Assembly (NCBI GenBank): GCA_903927615.1
Contig: CAIYNU010000080.1
Location: forward strand, 1-33,733
DNA: 33,733 bases
Reading direction: 5' to 3'
Source of the DNA: an uncultured Rhodospirillales bacterium
GTDB taxonomy: Bacteria; Pseudomonadota; Alphaproteobacteria; Azospirillales; Azospirillaceae
Positions 1-7,281 of the stretch are shown piece after piece. Position 1 is the stretch's first letter. Each line of letters starts with the position of its first letter. The notes under the pieces were generated by a model. It worked only from the letters and a program-made list of their open reading frames with translations. It was not told where the DNA came from and did no database searches. Made by a program: the position numbers and the translations under genes.

Positions 1-66
1 CACCGGCCGATTGATGGTGTCTACATCCGCCGGCTTGTCGCCATGATCGACGCCGTGACGAAATAG
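1..66 (+). CDS. 3' end of an unidentified gene (partial)
   Basis: An open frame enters from the left edge and ends at a TAG at 64-66. The last 21 residues include YIRRLVAMIDAVTK. It stops 9 nt before the hicB-like gene, so the two probably share a transcript. A HicA toxin would be expected here, but the visible tail does not resemble the usual HicA C-terminus, so the gene cannot be named. Its 5' end lies outside the window. Confidence 0.4.
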   Translation, partial: HRPIDGVYIRRLVAMIDAVTK

Positions 67-75
67 GGACCCACC

Positions 76-435
76 ATGCCCGAGATTGATCCGACCCTCT
101 ACCCCGTCCAGGTGCGGCGCTTGCCGGCCGATGAAGGGGGCGCCTGGATTGCCGAAGTCCCGGACCTGCCCGGCTGCCTGTCGGACGGCGCGACGCAGGA
201 GGAAGCCTTTGCCAATGTTCGGGGCGCCATCGTGTCGTGGATCGAAGCCGCCGAAGACCTCGGGCGCGAGGTACCGCCGCCTTCGGGCAGCGAGAGCTAC
301 AGCGGTCAATGGCGGGTCCGCACGCCGAAGTCGCTGCACCGTCGCCTTGCCGAACGCGCCAAGGCCGAAGGCGTCTCCCTGAATACCCTGGCAGTCACGT
401 TGATGGCGGAGGGGTTGGGGCGGCGGGAGGCGTAG
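76..435 (+). CDS. hicB: HicB family type II antitoxin
   Basis: 119 aa. Residues 8-60 match the HicB N-terminal fold: a strand pair, then GGAWIAEVPDLPGCLSDG, in which the P-D-L-P-G-C motif is the family hallmark, then a helix with ATQEEAFANV and AIVSWIEAAE. The C-terminal half (RTPKSLHRRLAERAKAEGVS followed by LNTLAVTLM) looks like the small DNA-binding or dimerisation helix pair found in longer HicB proteins. The family normally neutralises a HicA mRNA interferase and represses its own operon. The upstream partner is only visible as a 21-residue tail that does not look like HicA, so whether a working toxin exists cannot be judged here. The neighbours are accessory-type genes beside a tRNA. 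Function is inferred from the fold signature. Confidence 0.8.
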   Translation: MPEIDPTLYPVQVRRLPADEGGAWIAEVPDLPGCLSDGATQEEAFANVRGAIVSWIEAAEDLGREVPPPSGSESYSGQWRVRTPKSLHRRLAERAKAEGVSLNTLAVTLMAEGLGRREA

Positions 436-469
436 GGTCATACCGCGCTTGGCAATCGGGAGCGTCATC

Positions 470-592
470 GTGAAAAGCATTGAGTTCCCCTTCCAGTTCG
501 GTGAGGACGAGCGCCAAGAACTTGCCAACATTGGCATTACCGATGCCCAAATCGCTGAACTCATGCTTTGGAACGTCTTGCCCACACAATAA
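470..592 (+). CDS. Small ORF, probable N-terminal half of a frameshifted gene
   Basis: A 40-residue frame opens at a GTG at 470 with a GGGAG Shine-Dalgarno-like sequence at 458-462. It contains EDERQELANIGITDAQIAEL and ends at 592. It overlaps the next frame (568-936). A -1 shift around 566-570 would join them as ...AELMLLERLAHTIKLALDQL, a continuous amphipathic helix, which suggests one gene broken by a single-base indel. No canonical X-XXY-YYZ slippery heptamer is visible, so a mutation or sequencing error is more likely than programmed frameshifting. No family was recognised. Confidence 0.4.
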   Translation: MKSIEFPFQFGEDERQELANIGITDAQIAELMLWNVLPTQ

Positions 593-936
593 AACTGGCA
601 CTTGATCAGTTGCCTTCGAAGCAACGGAGAGACAATTCCGCATCGATGGAGCCAATCAGGCTAATAGATGAAGCTCTCATGAAAGGTTTTTCCAAGGGTA
701 CTCTCGATACGCGCTTGGATGAAAACGGGCGCTCTCGGATTAATATTAAAGCATCGTATTCAACAACATCGAAATTCTTCGATGTCTGCCGCGTTTGCTA
801 TCGCGTTATGACGGGAAGGGGTGATTTCGTTTCAGAGAGGGCCATAAAGAAATATCTGGATTGGAAAAAGCAAGAGCGCGTCCGTTTGACCAAGCTCCGC
901 GCCGAGATAACGCCCACCCCCGACCCTCCCGCGTGA
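568..936 (+). CDS. Hypothetical protein, probably C-terminal part of a frameshifted gene
   Basis: 122 residues if the TTG at 568 is used; there is no convincing ribosome site for it, and the first in-frame ATG is at 646. The protein is basic, with KASYSTTSKFFDVCRVCYRV near the middle and a charged C-terminal helix (AIKKYLDWKKQERVRLTKLR). The DNA at about 600-880 is visibly more AT-rich than the core genes further right, consistent with recent acquisition. The upstream overlapping frame (470-592) probably supplies its true N-terminus after a -1 shift. No known domain was recognised. Confidence 0.45.
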   Translation: MERLAHTIKLALDQLPSKQRRDNSASMEPIRLIDEALMKGFSKGTLDTRLDENGRSRINIKASYSTTSKFFDVCRVCYRVMTGRGDFVSERAIKKYLDWKKQERVRLTKLRAEITPTPDPPA

Positions 937-1051
937 AGCTCGGACGCGAGGTGGGACGGAAATCTGACCTCGTGTCCCAACGGCGCGGGCCGTTGCCTGC
1001 CACTCTTTGCGAACACGCTCAAAACTGGCGTCAACGCAAAGGAACGGCAGG

Positions 1052-1258
1052 ATGCATCCCCACGAATATCTCTCCCGGAAGGAAGCCGCTGAAGAATTGT
1101 CGGCCATTGGCCTGAAAATATCGCCCGCGACGCTGGCGAAGTGGTTCTGCACGTCGTCAGATGGACCGCCCGTCGTTCATTTTAGGCGGTTTCCGAAGTA
1201 TCCACGCGCCGATCTACTGACATGGGCGCAGAATAAGCTCACCGCACCCCAATACTGA
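1052..1258 (+). CDS. Small AlpA/excisionase-like helix-turn-helix protein
   Basis: 68 aa from the ATG at 1052, preceded by AAAGGAACGGCAGG. The open frame extends upstream to 1007, but that part lacks a good start. HEYLSRKEAAEELSAIGLKI followed by SPATLAKWFCTSSDGPPVVHF has the shape of a MerR/AlpA-type DNA-binding domain: a first helix starting at SRKEAAEEL, a recognition helix at SPATLAKW, and a wing ending in YPRADLLTWAQ. Such proteins act as excisionases or element-specific regulators. Its place between accessory genes and a RepA-like ATPase fragment, near a tRNA gene, fits an integrated element. The fold call is an inference from the pattern. Confidence 0.6.
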   Translation: MHPHEYLSRKEAAEELSAIGLKISPATLAKWFCTSSDGPPVVHFRRFPKYPRADLLTWAQNKLTAPQY

Positions 1259-1298
1259 CGCCCTGCCGATCGTATCACTCGGGCAGGCGGTTGCGGCG

Positions 1299-1793
1299 GT
1301 GGTCACCGATCTCGACATCCGTCGGCGCTGCCAGTGCCCCGGCGCCCGGTACGGGTTGTGGTCCGATACGACGGAACCCGGCGAGCGGCTCGCCCGCCTC
1401 AGGGCGCTGCGGGCGCTGGTCAGGGTTTTTGCCGGTCCCGCGGAGGCCGGAGTCGATGCGGCGCTTTCGGTTGCCGAGATCGATCCGGACCTGCGGGTTT
1501 TGACCAAGAAGAAAAGCAATTATTCAGCCATCGGCGATGAAATCACGTTGAGGTGGGAGAACGGCGCTTTCCGAGCACTTAACGCACCCGGCCCGGATGC
1601 GGTTGATCGGATGGACCAAGCCAGCAAGGCGACAGGATGTCAGGAAGCTTTCCTTGCCGCCCTTGCCAAGCTCGAAACCGAGGACCGGAAGGTGACTTCG
1701 AAAAGCCGGGCCGGGAACTACGCGCCGAACGAAATGACCCGAATACCGATGATGCAGGCGTGGCGGAAGCGCCAGATCTCCAGAAACCCTTGA
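1299..1793 (+). CDS. C-terminal portion of a RepA-like AAA ATPase, probably a remnant
   Basis: 164 residues from a GTG at 1299; the frame is open from 1221 with no ATG in between. The middle section, LTKKKSNYSAIGDEITLRW followed by ENGAFRAL, resembles the C-terminal strand region of RepA/RecA-like replicative ATPases of mobile elements, where a K-x-N-Y...I-x-L-R-W...G-x-F pattern is common. No Walker A or Walker B motif is present in this frame or just upstream, so the ATPase core seems to be missing. The gene ends at 1793, 5 nt from the tRNA CCA end. It is most simply a deletion product inside a decaying integrated element, but it could also be a short unrelated protein. No ribosome site was found. 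Confidence 0.4.
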   Translation: MVTDLDIRRRCQCPGARYGLWSDTTEPGERLARLRALRALVRVFAGPAEAGVDAALSVAEIDPDLRVLTKKKSNYSAIGDEITLRWENGAFRALNAPGPDAVDRMDQASKATGCQEAFLAALAKLETEDRKVTSKSRAGNYAPNEMTRIPMMQAWRKRQISRNP

Positions 1794-1798
1794 AAAAA

Positions 1799-1874
1799 TG
1801 GTGGAGCCGATGAGGATCGAACTCACGACCTACGCATTGCGAACGCGTCGCTCTCCCAGCTGAGCTACGGCCCC
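1799..1874 (-). tRNA. tRNA-Ala, anticodon CGC
   Basis: The reverse strand folds into a complete 76-nt cloverleaf with encoded CCA. The acceptor GGGGCCG pairs with CGGCTCC and includes the G3:U70 pair that marks alanine tRNAs. The D stem is GCTC/GAGC; the anticodon stem is ACGCG/TGCGT around loop TTCGCAA (anticodon CGC, reading GCG); the T arm is GTGAG-TTCGATC-CTCAT. Six Ts follow the CCA directly. The 3' end faces the accessory strip at 1-1793, the usual orientation for an integrated element using a tRNA 3' end as its attachment site. Confidence 0.97.
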
Positions 1875-1916
1875 ACCCGGCCCACCGCAAGAAACATCGC
1901 GGCGGGAACGGTCGGC

Positions 1917-1945
1917 ATACTGTCTATTGGGAGCGGTGCTGTCAA
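1917..1945 (-). promoter_or_regulatory. Promoter of the tRNA-Ala gene
   Basis: On the minus strand, TTGACA (1945-1940) is followed after 17 bp by CAGTAT (1922-1917). The -35 is a perfect consensus. Transcription would start near 1910, leaving a leader of about 36 nt before the mature tRNA 5' end at 1874. Confidence 0.7.
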
Positions 1946-1971
1946 GCGCCATGTTGCGACGGCGCCCTATT

Positions 1972-2367
1972 TCACGCTGACCCGCCCGCGCTCCCGGCGG
2001 CGGTCCGGCCTGATGGGAAGGCGCCCTGGCGCCGTCCCCGATCGGAACCGGCCCTCGGGTCGGGTTTAGCGAACAAGGACACCGGTCCAAGCGCCAAACT
2101 TTCATCCTCATCCACTTTCGCGTTACCGGTCGCGGTCATCACCGCCGAAAGTGCCGTGATTTCTGGATCGCGCCCCAGGGCCCGGACCCTGGCAGCCAGG
2201 TCCCGATAGGTGAGCATCCCCACCACGCACCCCCGTCTCTTCAGCAAAACCACATCCGCCCGGTACTCCGACATGATTTGCTCGGCGAAATGCACCGAGT
2301 TGTCGGGGGACAGCGACACCAGCGTCATTTCACGCATGGTCTCGTAAAGCTGTTGAGTGAGGGCCAT
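1972..2367 (-). CDS. CBS-domain protein with only one recognisable CBS motif
   Basis: 131 aa from the ATG at 2367, preceded by GGAGATGATCCT; the frame also runs upstream to 2409. Residues 1-90 form one CBS motif, with MTLVSLSPDNSVHFAEQIMS and ADVVLLKRRGCVVGMLTYRD. CBS motifs normally pair to bind adenosine nucleotides and sense energy state. The start of a second motif is visible (AVMTATGNAKVDEDESLA), but the sequence then turns into a low-complexity tail rich in Arg, Gly and Ala that does not look like a CBS strand. The second motif is therefore truncated or frameshifted. The gene lies upstream of the tRNA on the same strand and next to the probable island boundary. Ligand and partner are unknown. 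Confidence 0.6.
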   Translation of the reverse strand: MALTQQLYETMREMTLVSLSPDNSVHFAEQIMSEYRADVVLLKRRGCVVGMLTYRDLAARVRALGRDPEITALSAVMTATGNAKVDEDESLALGPVSLFAKPDPRAGSDRGRRQGAFPSGRTAAGSAGGSA

Positions 2368-2735
2368 AGGATCATCTCCGTCGAGGCCCGGCCGGGGTGC
2401 GTCGATCAACCGACCGGTGACAGGACGAATCCTGACAGGCCATGACGGTCGGGACTGTGACCAGCATCACAAGGTCCCGAAAAAATCTCATAAATAAGGT
2501 TCACATCACTCGGACTTCAGCAACGCCGGATCAACACCGCGAAACATCTCCCGGACCGCGCCCGCTTGGCGCTGCCGGCGGGAGCGCTGGAACGGGGGGC
2601 GGGATTGCACAGCCTGCCCCCCAATTTACTGACCGTCGGATTCCAGATGATGTATACACTCAGTCTAGGACTGCCCAAACCGCCGGTGTCTACCAATGAA
2701 TCCACCCGGTCGGGCCCGCCGCTTGTGGAGACTCG
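2368..2735. other. Intergenic region between divergent genes
   Basis: No convincing gene is seen. An 85-residue plus-strand frame at 2442-2699 has no known motif and unremarkable composition. A small perfect hairpin lies at 2421-2434 (CAGGA, loop CGAA, TCCTG). The stretch around 2478-2520 is AT-rich and could hold promoter elements for the divergent flanking genes, but no clear -35/-10 pair can be named. Confidence 0.4.
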
Positions 2736-3149
2736 ATGAAAAAAGCTGATAACCGAACCGAATCAAAGGCTGTGGCCGGCTTCGGCGACCGGTTGAAAAC
2801 CGCCGCCACCGCCAGAAAGGCGCAACTGGAAAAGTGGCGGCTTAATCTGGTGGACGTGAACGACCCGGCATTCCAGGAGCGACAGGCTGCGCTTCGGGCC
2901 GCCGCCGACGCCGAAGCCGCGGCCCAGGCCAAGCGCGACGAGCAGCGTCTGGCCGAGAAAATTGCGGCCAGGGAAAAAGCCATCGCCGACCGCAAAGCGG
3001 CCCAGCAGGCCATCGAAGATCAATCCATCGCCGAACAGGCTGCGCGCGAAGCCGCCAAGGCTGAAGAGGCCGCCGCTTTGATCGCCCTGTCCGAGCAACG
3101 CAAAGCGGCTCGTGACGCCCGCTATGCGGCACGCAAGGCGAGGAAGTAA
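2736..3149 (+). CDS. DUF6481-type coiled-coil protein
   Basis: 137 aa, Ala/Lys/Glu/Arg-rich and almost entirely helical. It begins with GFGDRLKTAATARKAQLEKW and NDPAFQERQAALRAAADAEA, continues as a long alternating A-E-K-R coiled coil, and ends in RDARYAARKARK. This start and end pattern matches small alphaproteobacterial DUF6481 proteins as I recall them; their function is unknown. No signal peptide or membrane segment is present, so it is probably cytosolic. The ATG at 2736 has a weak purine-rich site upstream. It is a single-gene unit followed by a strong hairpin (3186-3213). Confidence 0.65.
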   Translation: MKKADNRTESKAVAGFGDRLKTAATARKAQLEKWRLNLVDVNDPAFQERQAALRAAADAEAAAQAKRDEQRLAEKIAAREKAIADRKAAQQAIEDQSIAEQAAREAAKAEEAAALIALSEQRKAARDARYAARKARK

Positions 3150-3185
3150 GACACCCGAAAACACGACGCCCCTCAGCGAACCCAT

Positions 3186-3213
3186 GAGCTTTGATGATGA
3201 TCCATCAAAGCTC
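3186..3213 (+). terminator. Perfect 11-bp hairpin after the DUF6481 gene
   Basis: GAGCTTTGATG at 3186-3196 and CATCAAAGCTC at 3203-3213 are exact reverse complements around a 6-nt loop. No T-run follows, so it is either a non-canonical terminator or an RNA-stability element between the coiled-coil gene and the membrane protein gene. Confidence 0.5.
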
Positions 3214-3292
3214 CCATAAGGTTCCCAGACGCCGGACGGGCGCTTCCGCGCCCCCGGGGTTCCGGCAATGAGCGCCAATCAGGAGCGAGGTC

Positions 3293-5203
3293 ATGTCTCG
3301 TTTGGTTAACAAGGACGCTGCGTCACTTTTTTTATTGACGATACTTTCATTATTATATTTTGGATGTCTATACAATTATGGCTATGATTGGGCCGATATC
3401 GGCTCTTATGCTCAGATTTGTTATGAGATTGATCTGGGCAATTCGCCGACCAGTTATCCCGGATATGGGATCGGTTGGTATCTGTTAGGGGCGACGCTGT
3501 TTCATCTGGTCGGTGTCAACTACACCGCACTGATGGTGATGATTTATGGGCTGATTTTTATTTCGGTCGGTTTGCTGTTCCTGACCGTCCGGGCCCTCAC
3601 CGGCCGGCTCTGGCTGGCCCTGGCGGCGGCGCTGGTCATGATGCTTGTGCCGCCGTTTGCCGCGTCCACCGTCCGGTCGATTGGTCTGGCCCTGTTCAGT
3701 CTGCCGATCGTCCTCCTGGCGCGCGCACCCGTCGACCGGGGCTGGTTCGCGCTGGTCGTGGCAACCCTTTCGGTGGGCCTGGTCGCCATCTTGCGCCCGG
3801 ATATGGCCTACCTGTTTTTCGCCATCCTGCTGTCGGTGGTTGCGGTGCGGTCCTGGTCGGCGGATCCGACCCTGAGAGCCGGCGGCCGACGGTTCGCGCT
3901 CTCGGTTGCGGTGATTCTGCTGGTGGTTGCCATCGGCTCGGCGCCGTTGGTCTGGATCGCCATGAAGCATGGCCTCCTTTCGGCCCTCGCCGCCAGTTAC
4001 ATGCGCTACTATGGGGTTTTCTATACTCTGATCACCGCCTCGGCCAATGTCAGCGCGTCCAGCCAATCCAGTAATTTCATAATGATTCCGGCCTTGTCGG
4101 CGCTCTGGCACGGCGATTGGAGCAGCCGGGTCTTTGCCTTCCTGGTTTATACGACCACCGCCGGGCTGGTCGCCTTTGGCCTGGTGGCGGCCCGCCAATG
4201 GCGCCGGCCCGGGGCAGACCGTTCGATCACCATCCCTCATGTCGCCGTCCTTCTTGTGGTCAGCAGCCAATGGCCGATCTTTGCCCTGTTCCGGGCGGAC
4301 TGGACTCACTTCGTCACCTTCATGCACGCGTACCTGTTGTTCGCCGCCATGGTGGTTGCGGCCCTGATCCAAGCCGGCCGCCTGTCCTGGCTGGTCAAAG
4401 CGCCGGTGATCGGGGTCATCGGCCTGCAAGTCGCCCTGTTCGTGGTTCAGGGCGTCCAGGCGCCGGGCATGGGCTGGCTGGCCCAACGTTCCGGACGGGA
4501 CGCCGTTTTCGATGGACCGGCGGGCATCCATGTCAAAGTCTCGAGCGGAGAGAAGCTGGAATACCAGGCGATCACCCAATTAATCCAAAATAACTCGAAA
4601 CCGGATGACAGTATCATCTGTGTTCCTTACTGCCCCGGCATCGCCTTTATGGCCGAACGGCGGATGCTGTTTCGCCAGCACTATGCCGATAACGGCGTCA
4701 GTGAGTCCTGGATCAACAGTGCCATCGCCGAAACCCGGCAGGCGCAGCCGCCGGTGATCATCGTTCGGGATTGGGCGATCAACGGCACCGACTCGTCACG
4801 GTTCGTCAATTGGGCCGCCCGTTACCTCGATTTCGTCCGTCAGACCTATCCGGTCGCCATCCATTTGCCGGACACCACCATCTGGTTGAGTCGGGCGCCA
4901 TCGACGCCCCCGTCGACCGCACCGGTCGAAGGCTACGGACCGACCTCCACCGTGATCGGGGCCTCGGTCGGTCTTCAGCCCGACGGCAGTTCGGCGCTAT
5001 GGATGCGGGTGCCGGGCGCCCACGCCACCGCCGCCATCCAGTTCGACGGCCAGCCACTGGCCACCACCGTCGGAGAAGACGCCGTCACCGCCATCATTCC
5101 GCCTGCCTTGCTGGCTAAAGTCGGGCGACACTGGCTTCAACTGGTGGATCCGGCCTTCAACCTGACGACGACGCCGGTGCCGTTCGATGTCATCGCGCCA
5201 TAG
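3293..5203 (+). CDS. GT-C-like multispanning membrane protein (putative glycosyltransferase family 39-type)
   Basis: 636 aa, start ATG 3293 with AGGAG at 3281-3285. Residues 10-28 form the first membrane helix. A short extracytoplasmic loop follows with YGYDWADIGSYAQ, where paired Asp residues (32 and 35) sit where GT-C enzymes carry their catalytic acid. About ten further hydrophobic segments run to about residue 390, and then comes a soluble C-terminal domain of about 240 residues. This layout is typical of lipid-phosphate-sugar-dependent glycosyltransferases that modify lipids or proteins on the outer face of the membrane. No partner genes are adjacent. The first 100 bases are AT-rich compared with the rest. 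A 6-bp hairpin overlaps the stop codon (5203-5220). The fold is likely; the substrate is unknown. Confidence 0.55.
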   Translation: MSRLVNKDAASLFLLTILSLLYFGCLYNYGYDWADIGSYAQICYEIDLGNSPTSYPGYGIGWYLLGATLFHLVGVNYTALMVMIYGLIFISVGLLFLTVRALTGRLWLALAAALVMMLVPPFAASTVRSIGLALFSLPIVLLARAPVDRGWFALVVATLSVGLVAILRPDMAYLFFAILLSVVAVRSWSADPTLRAGGRRFALSVAVILLVVAIGSAPLVWIAMKHGLLSALAASYMRYYGVFYTLITASANVSASSQSSNFIMIPALSALWHGDWSSRVFAFLVYTTTAGLVAFGLVAARQWRRPGADRSITIPHVAVLLVVSSQWPIFALFRADWTHFVTFMHAYLLFAAMVVAALIQAGRLSWLVKAPVIGVIGLQVALFVVQGVQAPGMGWLAQRSGRDAVFDGPAGIHVKVSSGEKLEYQAITQLIQNNSKPDDSIICVPYCPGIAFMAERRMLFRQHYADNGVSESWINSAIAETRQAQPPVIIVRDWAINGTDSSRFVNWAARYLDFVRQTYPVAIHLPDTTIWLSRAPSTPPSTAPVEGYGPTSTVIGASVGLQPDGSSALWMRVPGAHATAAIQFDGQPLATTVGEDAVTAIIPPALLAKVGRHWLQLVDPAFNLTTTPVPFDVIAP

Positions 5204-5241
5204 CGGGCACAACCGCCCGCCGTTCAACCATCACCGTCGAT

Positions 5242-5284
5242 CGACCCGCCCCGAGAAGCTTGTGGCTCCCGGGCGGGCGGGTCG
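5242..5284 (+). other. GC-rich inverted repeat upstream of the ABC transporter operon
   Basis: CGACCCGCCC (5242-5251) and GGGCGGGTCG (5275-5284) form a perfect 10-bp stem around a 23-nt spacer. It lies between the membrane protein gene and the -10 element of the next gene. It may terminate upstream transcription or act as an operator. Confidence 0.4.
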
Positions 5285-5285
5285 C

Positions 5286-5299
5286 TATAGTCCGCCGCC
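5286..5299 (+). promoter_or_regulatory. -10 element placed for a leaderless mRNA
   Basis: TATAGT at 5286-5291 ends only 8 nt before the ATG at 5300. No Shine-Dalgarno sequence lies between, so transcription would begin at or next to the A of the start codon. A -35-like TTGTGG lies at 5260-5265, with a long 20-bp spacer. Confidence 0.5.
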
Positions 5300-6049
5300 A
5301 TGATCGAGATCACCAGTCTTTCCAAAGCGTTCGGCAAGGTTCAGGCCGTCGGCGGCTTGACCCTGACCGCCGGCGACGGCCAGATCACCGGCCTGATCGG
5401 ACCCAACGGCGCGGGCAAATCCACCACCTTCCGGGTGGCGTTCGGGCTGATCCGGCCGGATGGCGGCCGGGTGGCGGTGGACGGCCATGACGTGGTCCAG
5501 GACCGCATCCAGGCCCAACGGCGGATCGGGGCGCTGCCCGATGTCCGCGGCCTTTATCCACGACTGACCGCCCGCGAGCACATCCGCTATTTCGGCAATC
5601 TCCACGGCCTGTCGGGGCGGGCGCTGGAAACCCGGATCGACCGGTTGGTGGAGCTGCTGGAGATGGACGGGTTCGCCGACCGCCGCGCCCGGGGCTTTTC
5701 CCGAGGCCAGGAATTGAAGGTGGCGCTGGGGCGCGCCCTGGTCCACGAGCCCGCGAACCTGATCCTGGACGAGCCCACCAACGGCCTGGACGTGGTCAGC
5801 ACCCGGGCGGTCCGCAAGCTGCTGCGCACCATGCGCGACGCCGGTCACTGCATCCTGTTGTCCAGCCACCTGATGGCGGAGGTCGGGGCGCTGTGCGACC
5901 AGCTGGCCATCATCGAGCGCGGCCGGGTGATCGCAGCGGGAACCCCCGAGCGGTTACGCGCCTGGATCGGCACCGACGACCTGGAAGAAGTGTTTGTACA
6001 GGCGCTGGCCGCGGCCGGCGCCGGGGGGAGAAACCCGTGTCCACTCTGA
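5300..6049 (+). CDS. ABC transporter ATP-binding protein, NatA-like
   Basis: 249 aa. The Walker A GPNGAGKS is at residues 34-41, the signature FSRGQ at 133-137 (usually LSGGQ), Walker B LILDEPTNGLD begins at 154, and the switch histidine of SSH is at 190. The segment ALPDVRGLYPRLTARE replaces a normal Q-loop and is characteristic of the NatA/CcmA-type exporter branch. The protein should energise export together with the permease encoded next, which overlaps its 3' end by 13 nt. NatA/NatB in Bacillus exports sodium, but the branch is broad and the substrate here cannot be told. No ribosome site precedes the ATG, and a -10 hexamer sits 8 nt upstream, so it may be translated from a leaderless transcript. 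Confidence 0.85.
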   Translation: MIEITSLSKAFGKVQAVGGLTLTAGDGQITGLIGPNGAGKSTTFRVAFGLIRPDGGRVAVDGHDVVQDRIQAQRRIGALPDVRGLYPRLTAREHIRYFGNLHGLSGRALETRIDRLVELLEMDGFADRRARGFSRGQELKVALGRALVHEPANLILDEPTNGLDVVSTRAVRKLLRTMRDAGHCILLSSHLMAEVGALCDQLAIIERGRVIAAGTPERLRAWIGTDDLEEVFVQALAAAGAGGRNPCPL

Positions 6050-7236
6050 CGCCCAAGGGGATGGTGTGGCCCTGGTGGCGACGCTGCGCGGTGGTCCTGT
6101 GCAAGGAAATGCGCGATCATCTGCGCGACCGCCGGAGCTTGGCCCTGGCCCTGATTTACCCGCTGTTGGGGCCGCTGGTGGTCGGCTTCCTGCTCCAGAT
6201 TTCCACCGATGCCCAGCGCGGCAATCCCGGCGTGCATACGGTGACGGTGGCTGCCCGCGGCCTTGATCGCGCCCCGGATCTGGCCGCGTTCCTCACCCGC
6301 AACAAGGTCACGTTGACCACACCGCTCACGGCCGAAGCCCTGGCGCGGGGCGAACACGATCCGGTGGTGCTGGAAATTCCCGCCGAAGCCGCTCTCGCCC
6401 CCCCCTACACCGTGCGCCTGCTGTTCGACGCCAACGCCGCAGCGGGAACCGCCATCGCGGGGCGGGTTGCCGACCTGATCAACGGCTATAGCCGACAACT
6501 CGGCCAGCGCCTGCTGACCGCCCGCGGGATCGACCCGGCCCTGATCCAACCGGTAACGGTAGAGCGCGTCCACATCGGGCGACGGATCAACATGACATCG
6601 GTACTCTACAACCTGATTCCGCCGTTATTAATCTTCATGATCTTTCTCGGCGCCGTCTACCTGGCCCTGGACTCCACCGTCGGCGAGCGCGAGCGCGGCA
6701 CCCTGGAGCCCCTGCTCACCGCCCCCGTCCGCCGCTGGGAGCTGCTGTTGGGCAAGGCCGGCGCCGCGTTCCTGTTTACCCTGGCCACGGTGGTCTTCAA
6801 CCTGTCGGCCTACCGGCTGGTGCTGGGTGTCCTGGCGGTGGACCTGCCGGGCGGTGAACCACCCCCGGATTCCGCCACTTTTTTGCTGATCTTCGTCATG
6901 GCCATTCCGGTGATGGCCCTGGCCGTGACGTTACAACTTGTCATTGCCGCCATCGCCCGGACCATGAAAGAGGCCCAGATCTATCTCGGCCTGCTGCCGC
7001 TGGTGCCGGCGCTGCCCGGAATCGCCTCGGCCGTCACGCCGGCGATGCCGCAGCTTTGGATGTCCTGTGTGCCGGTCTACGGCCAGATGACCGCGTTCAG
7101 CCGCCTGATCGCCGGGACACCGGTGAGCCCGATCGAGATCACCCTTGCCGCCATCACCACCCTGCTGGCGGCGGCCGCGATTTTCTGGTGGGCGACCCGA
7201 CTGTATGAACAGGACCGGACGCTGATCGCCGATTGA
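6037..7236 (+). CDS. ABC transporter permease, NatB-like (ABC-2 family)
   Basis: 399 aa from the GTG at 6037, which has GGGGGAG at 6024-6030 and overlaps the ATPase gene by 13 nt; the open frame extends further upstream but runs inside the ATPase gene. A first helix, LALALIYPLLGPLVVGFLLQ, is followed by a large extracytoplasmic domain of about 170 residues and then five or six helices from about residue 190 on. Between the second and third helices is the motif GERERGTLEPLLTAPVRRWE, the diagnostic coupling segment of ABC-2/NatB permeases. It forms the membrane half of the exporter with the preceding ATPase. The substrate is unknown. There is no downstream gene on this strand, and the next gene is convergent. 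Confidence 0.82.
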   Translation: MSTLTPKGMVWPWWRRCAVVLCKEMRDHLRDRRSLALALIYPLLGPLVVGFLLQISTDAQRGNPGVHTVTVAARGLDRAPDLAAFLTRNKVTLTTPLTAEALARGEHDPVVLEIPAEAALAPPYTVRLLFDANAAAGTAIAGRVADLINGYSRQLGQRLLTARGIDPALIQPVTVERVHIGRRINMTSVLYNLIPPLLIFMIFLGAVYLALDSTVGERERGTLEPLLTAPVRRWELLLGKAGAAFLFTLATVVFNLSAYRLVLGVLAVDLPGGEPPPDSATFLLIFVMAIPVMALAVTLQLVIAAIARTMKEAQIYLGLLPLVPALPGIASAVTPAMPQLWMSCVPVYGQMTAFSRLIAGTPVSPIEITLAAITTLLAAAAIFWWATRLYEQDRTLIAD

Positions 7237-7281
7237 CCCGCTCGTGTACGGCTGACAGGTGCTTCCGATGGATCGGGGATA

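Noticed and set aside
1-66. Tail of the upstream gene considered as HicA
   Set aside because: The visible residues do not match the usual HicA C-terminus, so the toxin is not claimed.
2442-2699. Plus-strand frame of 85 codons ahead of the DUF6481 gene
   Set aside because: No ribosome site, no motif and an unstructured composition; treated as intergenic.
3485-4579. Long minus-strand frame of 364 codons
   Set aside because: It lies wholly inside the membrane-protein gene, is rich in Gln, Arg, Asp and Gly as expected of an antisense shadow in high-GC DNA, and has no motif or ribosome site.
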